From: Megaustenia siamemsis
Lineage: Eukaryota; Mollusca; Gastropoda; Stylommatophora; Ariophantidae
NCBI GenBank assembly: GCA_032433765.1
Contig: JAVIAB010000047.1
Span: 18,202,011 to 18,266,010 of the forward strand
Length of the DNA stretch: 64,000 nucleotides
Reading direction: 5' to 3'
Within the stretch, counting starts at the first letter, position 1. Every line of letters starts with the position of its first letter. The notes beneath the pieces were generated by a model that worked only from the letters and a program-made list of their open reading frames with translations, was not told the DNA's origin and did no database searches. This document shows, in pieces, positions 10,442 through 20,800 of this stretch. Made by a program: the position numbers and the translations under genes.

Positions 10442-11560
10442 TTGGAGGAACACATTGAAAAGCAAAAACCTTTTGTACTTAACTTCATCGACTTCAAAAA
10501 AGCATTTGATAGTATTCATAGAGATTCATTGTGGAAAATTCTGAAGCAATATGGCTTACCATCAAAAATCATAAATATTATCAAAGACATGTATGATGGT
10601 TACACATGTGCAGTTCGAACAGAGGAAGGACTGAGCGAATGTTTCCCAATAGAAACTGGGGTTAAACAAGGATGTATTTTATCGCCCTTGTTATTTGGAA
10701 TTGTTATGGACTTCATAATGAAGAAATGCTGCACTGGTAATAAAGGCATCGAATGGATACAAGGAGACCATTTGGTGGACCTCGACTTTGCTGATGACAT
10801 AGTTCTCATCAGCAGTCAGATAAAAACGATGCAGGAAAACACAAATGAACTATCATCAATAGCTAGCAAAATTGGGCTTGAGGTCAATCATGAAAAGACT
10901 AAAGTCATGAAAAGTTTAATTCCAACAAGTGACAAAATATACATGGAAAACAAACCAGTAGAAGAGATCGATCACTTTATCTATCTTGGAAGTCACATTG
11001 ATCGAGAAGGGGATACAGGCAAAGAAATTAGAATCAGAATGGCTAAAGCTAGCAATGTCTTTCAGAAGCCTTGAAAAGTTGTGGAAATCAAAACTCATCA
11101 GCACAAACACAAAACTTAGGCTATTCAAATCAAATGTACTATCAACCCTTACGTATGCGTGTGAAAGCTGGAAAATAACAAGAGATATAGAAACAAAGTT
11201 GAACGCATTCAAAAATAAATGTCTAAGGAAAATACTTGGTATAGCGTGGAACGAATTCAAAACAAATGAGGAAATTAGAGAAATCGCCAATCAACCACTA
11301 ATATCTTCAGTAATAAAGAAAAGACGATGGTCATACGTTGGACATGTGATCAGAAGAGATAATAATCGAATAGCAAAGCAAGCCCTCATATGGGAAACAA
11401 CAGGTAAAAGAAAAAGAGGAAGACCCAGGGAGACACTAAGAAGAACATTGATGAGAGAGGCAAGAGCAGCAGGAATCGGCTCCCTCAATGAGATAGAACT
11501 GCTTGCACAGAACAGAGACAGATGGCGAGATTTGATAAAATATCTTTAAAAGAAAACTGC
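10442..11560 (+). pseudogene. LINE family G reverse transcriptase, one frameshift
   Basis: Nearly continuous reverse-transcriptase C-terminal two-thirds. It starts with [14 protein letters not shown], then GVKQGCILSPLLF, the catalytic DLDFADDIVLI, HEKTKVMK and FIYLGSHIDREGDTGKEIRI, up to 11074. One extra base near 11062 (in GTCTTTCAGAAGCC) shifts the frame. It then continues SLEKLWKSKLIS, TYACESWKITRD, CLRKILGIAW, RRWSYVGHVIRRDNN and GKRKRGRPRETL to a stop at 11549. A 3' leader follows, ending GGCTCGAAAGGTCAATAG and a GATA tail, which is shared with the SINE-like repeat N (42430-42707). The endonuclease half is missing: the copy begins at the microsatellite. A mariner sits in its tail. Confidence 0.9.
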
Positions 11561-11650
11561 TAGAACAAACAATTCATATAGGAGAAGGTGTATCTTGGTC
11601 TACGCCCTATGGACCGGTTACGGCTCGAAAGGTCAATAGATAGATAGATA

Positions 11651-12987
11651 CGTAGGGAGGTCAAAAAGTAATGCACACCAATTTTTTTCTCGGAAACTAT
11701 TCGGGCAAAATGTGTGAAATTTTCACAGATTGTAGCTGAACATCCCCTTTACACTACCTAATTTTCAACATAATCTCCGTCCAAGCGTATTGCCTTACGC
11801 CAACGCGAAACTAGGTCATGAATGCCTCGTGTGTACCAAGTTTTGTCCTGCTCGCGTAGCCATTTTTTAACTGCACGGATCACATCCTCATCATTGTCAA
11901 AGTGTGTCCCACGCAGGAATTTTTTGAGTGGTCCAAACAGATGGAAATCTGAGGGAGCCAGATCAGGGATGTAAGGAGGATGGGGCAGTACAGTCCAACC
12001 AAATTTGTTGATTGCTTCCCGTGTTACCAGACTTGTGTGAGGGCGTGCATTGTCAAGTTGAAGCAACAAATCTACAGATGGCTTATTAGGCCGAACTCTG
12101 TGGAACAGATTTTTGAGTTTTGTCAGTGTATTGATGTAAGCTGTCGAGTTGATTGTCTCACCTCTTGTCATTACATCAACAAGAATCACACCATCAATGT
12201 CCCAGAAGACAGTGATCATCACCTTTCCGGCTGATGGAGATGTTGTGAATTTTTTTCTTTTTGGTGACTGCGGATGATGCCATTCCATTGACTGCATTTT
12301 TGTTTCAGGCTCATAATAATGTTCCCACGTTTCGTCACCGGTAACAATTTTTGATAAAAACAGTTCTCCTTCAACACCGAAACGCTCCAACAATTCAGAA
12401 CAGAATGTTTTCCTTTGAACTCTGTGATCATTTGTTAGGCACTGAGGAACCCATCGAGCGCAAATCTTTGAATATCCGAGAGTTTTAAAAATTGCGATTG
12501 CACTTCCCTTGCTGACTGTAAGCTGCAATGCCAATTGCTGACTAGTGATACGCCTATCCTTACGAGTAATGGCATCAGCCCGGTTTAACATGTTTGTGCT
12601 GGTAGCCGAGGCAACACGTCCAGAATGCGGTAAATCATGCAGCTCCACTCGTACACTTTCTGCAGCTTTAATTCTCTGAACCCAGCGACTAATTGTGCTC
12701 CTATCGACTGCAGAACATTTGTACACTGCACACAGTCGTTTATGAATGTTTGCCACAGTTTCTTTTTCCGCAACCAGAAATTCTATGACAATTCGCTGTT
12801 TGTAACGGACATTGTTGACAAGCTCCATTTTAACGGTTCATAGATTGCGTAATATTTTTCAGAATGCTGTGCAATTTGGTGCACATAATTGGAACATGTC
12901 ATATTCCAAGTGTGCAAAATTTCATATTCCTATCTTTATTATTAGCCGAGAAAAAAATTGGTGTGCATTACTTTTTGACCTCCCCTG
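11651..12987 (-). mobile_element. Complete mariner (Tc1/mariner superfamily) transposon
   Basis: Inverted repeats of about 38 bp: GGGAGGTCAAAAAGTAATGC and on to CTCGG at the left, and its complement ending at 12987 on the right. The left tip has one extra base compared with the right. TA dinucleotides flank both ends (11649-11650 and 12988-12989), the target duplication expected for this superfamily. The insertion site is the GATA tail of LINE G on the left; an AT microsatellite lies to the right. Length is 1337 bp, with a single transposase gene on the minus strand. Confidence 0.95.
11758..12828 (-). CDS. Mariner transposase (DD34D), uninterrupted
   Basis: A 356-aa ORF with ATG at 12828 and a normal stop, close to the usual 345-355 aa of mariner transposases. 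The N-terminal helix-turn-helix region includes DRSTISRWVQRIKAAE (about residues 41-56), which binds the inverted repeats. The catalytic triad is visible: TGDETWEHYY (first Asp), LQLDNARPHTS (second Asp) and PDLAPSDFHLF (third Asp), with 34 residues between the second and third, the DD34D signature. The HPPYSPDL box appears as HPPYIPDL. It resembles the SETMAR-type mariners common in invertebrates. It performs cut-and-paste transposition in the nucleus. With intact ends, target TA and no stop or frameshift, this copy may be active or recently active. Confidence 0.95.
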   Translation of the reverse strand: MELVNNVRYKQRIVIEFLVAEKETVANIHKRLCAVYKCSAVDRSTISRWVQRIKAAESVRVELHDLPHSGRVASATSTNMLNRADAITRKDRRITSQQLALQLTVSKGSAIAIFKTLGYSKICARWVPQCLTNDHRVQRKTFCSELLERFGVEGELFLSKIVTGDETWEHYYEPETKMQSMEWHHPQSPKRKKFTTSPSAGKVMITVFWDIDGVILVDVMTRGETINSTAYINTLTKLKNLFHRVRPNKPSVDLLLQLDNARPHTSLVTREAINKFGWTVLPHPPYIPDLAPSDFHLFGPLKKFLRGTHFDNDEDVIRAVKKWLREQDKTWYTRGIHDLVSRWRKAIRLDGDYVEN

Positions 12988-12988
12988 T

Positions 12989-12989
<1 letters not shown>

Positions 12990-13026
<37 letters not shown>
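12990..13026. repeat. AT microsatellite
   Basis: Uninterrupted AT repeats directly right of the mariner target site. Confidence 0.95.
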
Positions 13027-13029
<3 letters not shown>

Positions 13030-13199
13030 CACACACACACGAATCCCAGTTGTTTACTGTCAGTCATAAAGAATCAATAAAATCATAGATTTGGTCTTGA
13101 CGTCTTTTAATTGCTAAACAACGACAGATACCATTTTACAAACTGTACTTGTTTATTTTAAACTTATACGCCATTCTTCTTTTTCTGACATTCACTCGA

Positions 13200-13510
13200 T
13201 GACGATAAAAAGGAATTTATAGTCCTCATCGTCATCTGTCTTTAAAAGGATGTTTATTGAGCGAAGAGGTGCTGTGTTGTGGTTATTAGCGCCTTTTGGC
13301 CAAATACATCCGATTTAAGCACTGCATTGTTAAGTATTGCGTTGCCTTCCCTCTTTGATCCCTACTCGTTTGGCCAGACTAGACTGGTTAGTCTGTTTCT
13401 AGAGCCACTGCTGAGACTGGTGGAGTAGGGTCTGGATGGTTTTGCTTCACTGATCCTTTCATAAATTATCCACTATGAGTCGCTGACAGATTTCAGCTAT
13501 GTTGCTGTCA
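13200..13510 (+). repeat. Interspersed repeat E, copy 1
   Basis: Matches 53200-53530 over most of its length (shared words GTGTTGTGGTTA, GGCCA.ACATCCGA, CAGACTAGAC, GGGTCTGGATGG, TTCACTGATCCT) and a shorter copy at 36470-36605. The TGGTTAGCAG and GGTTCACCGATCC segments faintly resemble RNA polymerase III A and B boxes, so a tRNA-derived SINE is possible but not shown. Confidence 0.7.
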
Positions 13511-13603
13511 AGCGCCCTGTCTCTGGTCATCTTTGCGTTTTGCTGCAAGACCCGATCAAGCAATATTTATGCGCAGCAAATATGGACAGAGCATACATTA
13601 GTT

Positions 13604-13687
13604 TCCTTTCTAAAAATGAGGAAGTTACTGTGCCATCCATTTTTGACAATAAAAACAAGAAAAAGAGTTCTTAAATGTTATGTTGAA
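13604..13687 (+). pseudogene. LINE family A, left half of a copy split by LINE C
   Basis: Encodes KMRKLLCHPFLTIKTRKRVL and the following KCYVE, matching the family A protein. Its continuation ([15 protein letters not shown]) is found at 15088, 1.4 kb away, beyond a complete LINE C insertion. The last 15 bases (13673-13687) are the left copy of the target duplication. Confidence 0.85.
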
Positions 13688-15087
13688 GTGATCACAGACA
13701 TATGCAATGACATATACCGCACAGGACACATACTAAATGAACTAAAAACATCAACTTTTATAGCATTGCCTAAAAAGAATGATGCAGTTGAATGCAGCGA
13801 TTTTAGAACAATAAGCTAATGAGCCAGGTAACCAAATTTTTACTAAAAGTTATACAAGGAAAGATTCAGAATAAAATTAATAATGAACTAGATGATCAGC
13901 AATTCGGATTCAAGAAGAACAGTGGGACAAAAGAAGCCACATTCAGCTAAAGGACATTGATTGAAAAGTACATAGAATTAAAACAAACCAATATATGCCT
14001 GCTTCAAAGACTACACCAAAGCATTTGATAGAATACACCATGAGCAACTTATAGACTGCCTAAAATATATAAATCTGGATGACACAGACATATGACTGAT
14101 ATGTAATTTGTATTGGGAGCAAACAGCAATAATAAAATATAACAAGGAGAACTCTACACCCATCGATATAAAAAAGGAGTAAGACAAGGATGCATCCTAT
14201 CACCAAGCTTGTTCAATCTATACACTGAGCAAATCTTTAAAAACATCATAGAGATGCCAGGCCTACAAATTAATGGAAAGATAATCAATAACCTAAGATA
14301 TGCTAATGATACTGTTCTACTAGCAGAAAATCCTAAAGATCTACAACAATTACTTAATGTAATAAACACGACAAGCAAAAAATATGGACTAGATATGAAT
14401 ATAAAAAAGACTAAAACTATGATCATAAACAAAGAAAATTCTCAAGACATTACAATTAAATATCAAAGTTGAAGGAATACATCTAGAGACAGTCCAGAGC
14501 TACAACTACCTGGGACATAATAAAGCCAGTGATGGAAAATGTACAACTAAAATAAATAAAAGAATAGGTATGGCAAAAAGTAATTTCAATGTCATGAACA
14601 ACATACTAACATCAAAACAAATAACACCAGGGCTGAAACTAAGAATAGCAAAATGTCACATCTTCTCAATATTCTTGCATGGTGCAGAAACATGGACATT
14701 AGACAAGAAAACAGAACAGAGAATTGAAGCCTTTGAAATGTAGCTTTATAGAAGAATAGGTAGAATTGGATGGAAAGAAAAGAAAACAAACAAAGAAGTT
14801 TTAAAACAACTAAAAATGAAAAAAGAACTACTAAACACAATTAGAGCAAGACAAATGAAATTTTTTGGTCATGTTAAAAGACATAACAGTCTAATAAAAT
14901 TAATATTAGAAGGGAAAATACAAGGTAAAAGAGGCAGTTGCAGACCAAGACTAACATGGACAAGTAACATCAAAAGATGGACAAGTCAGCCTATGGCAAT
15001 CTGCACCATCAAAGCAAGAGACAGAGTGGAATGGCGCTCCATGGTAGCCAACCTTCGATGCGGAGAGGGCACTCAATGATGATGATG
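13688..15087 (+). mobile_element. LINE family C insertion, 5'-truncated, inside LINE A
   Basis: A 1.4-kb family C copy running from ITDICNDIYRTGHILNE and FIALPKKNDAVE through FKDYTKAFDRIHHEQL and GVRQGCILSPSLF to the palm motif RYANDTVLL, where the usual first Asp of YADD is Asn. It continues KRHNSLIKLILEGK, RPRLTWTSNIKRW and WRSMVANLRCGEGT, ending in an (ATG)n tail at 15087. Several frameshifts and stops make it inactive. Flanking 15-bp repeats AAATGTTATGTTGAA (13673-13687) and AAATGTTATGTAGAA (15088-15102) differ at one base and are its target duplication. This fixes both ends of the family C transcript in this copy. Confidence 0.92.
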
Positions 15088-15515
15088 AAATGTTATGTAG
15101 AACCAGTCTTAACATATGGATGTGAATCATGGATATTGGGATAACAAAAAAGAAAATCACTGGTGGTTTTACAGAAGAATGTTGAGAATACCATGGACAG
15201 CTAAGAAAAGTTATGAAAACTTTCTGAAAGAGGCCATAGCAAAAAAGAAAGCTAATATACAATATTAGGAAGAAACAATCATCATTTTTTGGCCATAAAA
15301 TGAGAAGAGAACAGCTGGAATATATTGTGACAACTGGGAAAATTGAGGGATGAAGAGACAGAGGGAAGCAACAAGAAAAAAATACCAGACAGCTTAAGAG
15401 AATGGATTGGCAGAAGGACAACACCAGAAATAATAAATAACTGTCGAGATTGAAAGTTGTGGAGAGACATGATCACCTACGCAAGCAGGGACATACTCAA
15501 TGTTGATGATGATGG
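15088..15515 (+). pseudogene. LINE family A, right half of the split copy
   Basis: Continues family A from [15 protein letters not shown] through an [21 protein letters not shown] (frameshifted), FFGH, EENSWNIL in a shifted frame and IPDSLREWIGRRTTPEII to a degenerate (GATGAT)n tail near 15515. Several stops. 15516-15715 contains nothing I recognise. Confidence 0.85.
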
Positions 15516-15715
15516 TGACACGTTAGTTTGCTTTTACCTAATGTATTTACCATTTCACTAAAATTAAAGAAATCAAAAAAAGGCAAATTCCAAGAACAGC
15601 TAGAGGAATAGGTGCAAAAATACAGTTTATTAGTTATTAAACAATACACAAATATTTAAGCAAAATAAAAATCAACTGTATATTTGTAAATACTAATTTA
15701 ACACCACAAAGTAAA

Positions 15716-16075
15716 TCTCTCTCTCTCTCTCTGTGTGATCAAGACTCAATCAGAGTAGGATTCCAGACTCTCACATGAAGTCAGCTGTCAGGTTAAGTGT
15801 GTTGATCGCCCCCACAGACAAAACATCACAATTAGAGTCTGTAAGATCCATTCTGATTGAACACCCGTTAAAACGTTGCACTGTGTTCTGCGCCAGTGGC
15901 CCAGTGCATCCGATTTCAGCCAGCATTTTATTCAGGTATGCTTTCCTTAGCCTTTGATTGTCCCCAATCTTCCTGCAAGGCAGCAGATTGTCTTTTCTGT
16001 AGGAAGATTCTGCCCTTAGATGGTCAGCCCTCAAAGGTTTACGAGCACCATCTGCCCAAGTCACTAGAGGTGACT
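15716..16075 (-). repeat. Short interspersed repeat K, minus copy
   Basis: Reverse complement of the units at 6560 and 39205, with a CTCTCTCT tail at its left end. The minus strand has a 97-codon open stretch (WADGARKPLRADHLRAESSY and on), which the other copies partly share. It may descend from a LINE ORF, but I would not call it a gene. 16076-16430 holds no feature I can identify. Confidence 0.75.
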
Positions 16076-16429
16076 AACACAGACATGCACACACAAAGAT
16101 ATGAGATGTGACTAACACATACATGCACACACAAATTAAATACAACTCAATAACACATGTTGCTGAAAATGGTTGCCATATAAGTCCAAGATACTCTTAT
16201 CATGGGAGACAACTGTTTGGCACTTTGGTCAGTACACTGACTGTCTTGTCTACATAATGTAGGAGTTATTCAAAATATGTGCAGTTATCAGAAGATTCTG
16301 TTATAAACTCCCCTTATCACTATCAGTGTACGTCGACAACATACAGTTTGCATTGTCTCTGTACTTTGACATTTTCAAATATCAAATACAAATTCCAGTT
16401 GTCTGTGTACGACAATTTGAACATTCTCT

Positions 16430-17435
16430 AATTTGAAAGAGTTTCTACTCTCTAATGTACTTCACAACATTCTCTAATGTAATACACAACATTTTCTGAT
16501 GTAAAGTACTTCACAACATTCTCTAATGTAATGTACTTCACAACATTCTTTAATGTATACTTCACAACATTCTCTAATGTACTTCACAGCATTCTCTAAT
16601 GCACTTCACAAAATTCTCTAATGTATTTCACAACATTCTCTAATGTAATGTACTTCACAGCATTTTCTAATGTATACTTCACAACATTCTCTAATGTACT
16701 TCACAGCATTCTCTAATGTATACTTCACAAAATTCTCTAATGTACTTCACAGCATTCTCTAATGTATACTTCACAACATTCTCTAATGTATACTTCACAA
16801 AATTCTCTAATGTGCTTCACAGCATTCACTAATGTAATGTACTTCACAACATTCTCTAATGTATACTTCACAAAATTCTCTAATGTACTTGACAGCATTC
16901 TCTAATGTATACTTCACAACATTCTCTAATGTATACTTCACAAAATTCTCTAATGTGCTTCACAGCATTCACTAATGTAATGGTACTTCACAACATTCTC
17001 TAATGTATACTTCACAACATTCTCTAATGTACTTCACAGCTGTCTCTAATGTATACTTCACAAAATTCTCTAATGTACTTCACAGCATTCACTAATGTAA
17101 TGTACTTCACAGCATTTACTAATGTAATGTACTTCACATCATTCTCTAATGTACTTCACAGCATTCACTAATGTAATGTACTTCACAACATTCTCTAATG
17201 TACTTCACAGCATTTACTAATGTAATGTACTTCACAGCATTCTTTAATGTACTTCACAGCATTCACTAATGTAATGTACTTCACAACATTCTCTAATGTA
17301 TACTTCACAGCATTCTCTAATGTATACTTCACAAAATTCTCTAATGTATACTTCACAAAATTCTCTAATGTACTTCACAGCATTCTTTAATATAATGTAC
17401 TTCACAACATTCTCTAATATACTTCACAACATTCT
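16430..17435. repeat. 22-29 bp minisatellite (ACTTCACAACATTCTCTAATGT)
   Basis: About 1 kb of tandem units built from CTTCACA(A/G)CATTCTCTAATGTA, in 22-bp, 24-bp (TATACTTC) and 29-bp (AATGTAATGTAC) versions mixed in a higher-order pattern. It lies just downstream of the Ig gene's last exon. Confidence 0.93.
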
Positions 17436-17705
17436 TATATTTAAAATACTACTTTAATATAGTTATACATTTATCAAAGCTGCCATTCTGTGTGTCTGTT
17501 TCTCCAGCGGTAAGATGATGAAATCCAAGTAGGTGGCGATGTACTTTGAGAAAATGTAATAAAAGACATTTCTATTCTAATTCTATCGAACTTCAATAAA
17601 AATAATGCTGTAGTAGTGCTATAATACTATCTAATAAAAAAAAATCCATTTGTTTGCTCTAAAGATTAAATAGCAGTCATCCTTGTAACAGAACTGACAA
17701 TAAAA

Positions 17706-17803
17706 TTATATTGAAATGAAAAAGGACGCAAACACCGAGCTGATAAAGCCCAGAGTTACAACTAAGGGTAGTAACTCAGTAATGATGCTTGGTGAATCAG
17801 ATG
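17706..17803 (-). CDS. Ig gene exon 7: C-terminal hydrophobic anchor and stop
   Basis: Acceptor ...TTAATTTACAG at 17804-17805 after a T-rich tract; 98 coding nt to TAA at 17708-17706. Joined to exon 6 in phase 1 it reads SSDSPSIITELLPLVVTLGF, then a further hydrophobic stretch ending FFISI and stop. Small residues followed by a spacer and a hydrophobic tail with no basic cytoplasmic residues fit a GPI-anchor signal. The exon and its upstream intron have a diverged duplicate at 57778-57929. Confidence 0.82.
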
Positions 17804-20800
17804 CTGTAAATTAAAAAAATAAAATAAAAATCACAATGAGAAACATAAGCAGAACTATTAAAACATTACAAAATAAATATCGTGTTCATATAATTTTTTA
17901 AACGAAAAATTAAGTTGCTTTTCTTCAACAAACACTAAAAACAGTAATTTTTGTCTAACATATAATATTCAATACTTGCAGGCTTACATTATGACATCAT
18001 GTTTTTTCTTAGGTACCTTCTTGACAAATGATTTGTGCTCGCTAAACATCCTTAATATCTTTCTTTTGTCCCCTCTCTATCTAGTTGTTTTTACGTGTAC
18101 TAACAATGTATTCTTGCATACAACAATGTGTAATATTATTATTTCTTGTATTCATGATATTTAAACGATAAGACGCTTTGATATTCAAGGTATGCTGATA
18201 ATGCCATCTTACACACTAAGAGTGAAAATTAGTTACAGGAAATGTTTGACATTATAATGAAAGAAAGCAAAAATAAAGGACTAAGCCTTAATAGCAAAAA
18301 GACAGAAGTAATGGTAACAACAAAGAAAAACAACACATCACCTCAGTGCAAAGTAAAGACAAGTGGAACAATATTATATATATGGGAACAATGTCAATCT
18401 CAGATGGTAGATGTACAACAGAGGTGTGATGCAGAATGGCTCTGGCAAAAGCAGCTTTCCAAAACATGAGGAAGATTCTGTGAAATCCATTTTTGACAAT
18501 AGAAACAAGAAAAAAAGAGTTCTTAAATGGTATGTAGAGCTAGTCTTAACATATGGATGTGAATCAGGGACAATAGGACAACAGCCAAGAAAATAACTGC
18601 AGTCTGGAGAAATGTGATTTTACAGTAGAATGTTGAGAGTACCATGGCCAGCTGAGAAAAGTAATGAAAACATTCGGAAAGAGGCCAAAGCAAAAAGAGA
18701 GCACATTTTCAATATTAGGAAGAAACAATCATCAATTTGTGGCCATGTAATGAGAAGAGAACAGCTGGAATATACTGTAACAACTGGGAAAATTGAGGGA
18801 CGAAGAGATAGAGGGAAGCAAAGAGAAAAGATACCAGGCAGCTTAAGAGAATGGCTTGGCAGAAGGTCAACAACAGAAATGATAAATAACTGTAAAGATA
18901 CAAAATTGTGGACAGATATGATCACCTACACCAGCAGTATTTGATGATGATGATATTCATGACAGTATAATATTTATAATTATTGTTGTACATGTGATTT
19001 CGAGTTGGTTCATACCTGACATGATAATATGGTCTTCTTTGCAGCATATTAGAGTCGACATGCAAAATGAGAAATGAAATATTTGATGAAATCTGTAAAT
19101 GAATTAATTCCTGCCACAGAATACATAAAGAAACAACAGATAAAATGGTTCGGTCGCGAGATGAGGCAGAAAAATCATGACACCAGACAACGAGCCTTCA
19201 ATAAACGTTTTGAGAACGGCAAACCCAAGGGCTGACCACGAAAAATATGGATTGGTATATTGAATATTAGAAACACTAAAGCATAACAACAGCTGAGGCC
19301 AAAGGAAGGGAAAAAAGATGGCACGTTATATCTCCCTTCGATGCTGAAATGTAAATGAGGAAGGAAGGAAGAAGTAGACACAAGTGATATATTCATGATA
19401 TAGCCCGTGTGATACATTCCTGAGAATATATGATATATATATATGATATATACATTATTTTAAATCTAGAAAATATATTGCTGCATCTAGAGGATATTGC
19501 GTCTTTTTTGGAACTGAGATCCATCTCACTTAGATGGAACTGAGATCCATCTCACTTAGATGGAACTGAGATCCATCTCACTTAGATGGAACTGAGATCC
19601 ACCTCACTTAGATGGAACTGAGATCCACCTCACTTAGATGGAACTGAGATCCACCTCACTTAGATGGAACTGAGATCCACCTCACTTAGATGGAACTGAG
19701 ATCCACCTCACTTAGATGGAACTGAGATCCACCTCACTTAGATGGAACTGAGATCCATCTCACTTAGATGGAACTGAGATCCATCTCACTTAGATGGAAC
19801 TGAGATCCATCTCACTTAGATGGAACTGAGATCCATCTCACTTAGATGGAACTGAGATCCACCTCACTTAGATGGAACTGAGATCCATCTCACTTAGATG
19901 GAACTGAGATCCATCTCACTTAGATGGAACTGAGATCCATCTCACTTAGATGGAACTGAGATCCATCTCACTTAGATGGAACTGAGATCCATCTCACTTA
20001 GATGGAACTGAGATCCATCTCACTTAGATGGAACTGAGATCCATCTCACTTAGATGGAACTGAGATCCATCTCACTTAGATGGAACTGAGATCCACCTCA
20101 CTTAGATGGAAATGAGATCCACCTCACTTAGATGGAACTGAGATCAACCTCACTTAGATGGAACTGAGATCCACCTCACTTAGATGGAACTGAGATCCAC
20201 CTCACTTAGATGGAACTGAGATCCACCTCACTTAGATGGAACTGAGATCCACCTCACTTAGATGGAACTGAGATCCACCTCACTTAGATGGAACTGAGAT
20301 CCACCTCACTTAGATGGAACTGAGATCCACCTCACTTAGATGGAACTGAGATCCACCTCACTTAGATGGAACTGAGATCCATCTCACTTAGATGGAACTG
20401 AGATCCATCTCACTTAGATGGAACTGAGATCCATCTCACTTAGATGGAACTGAGATCCATCTCACTTAGATGGAACTGAGATCCATCTCACTTAGATGGA
20501 ACTGATTAAAACGTTCAGGTCAATGCATGAATCAAAATGAAAGAAATCATAAATCGTTCAAGCAGATTACCATGTATATGTTTATATGATGATGTCATGT
20601 TTTTACATGCATATTGAGTGAGGGTTAATAAGAATGATGAATACAATTGGTGTACATTTTTACAATGACAATTGACATATGTGTATGTCATGTGGTTAGT
20701 ATTACGTCAGATTGTCCGATTTTTCACAAGGAAATATCTATAACCCAGATATGGTAACTTACAAAAAATATTCTAGCACTGGCATTATTTATTGCAAAAT

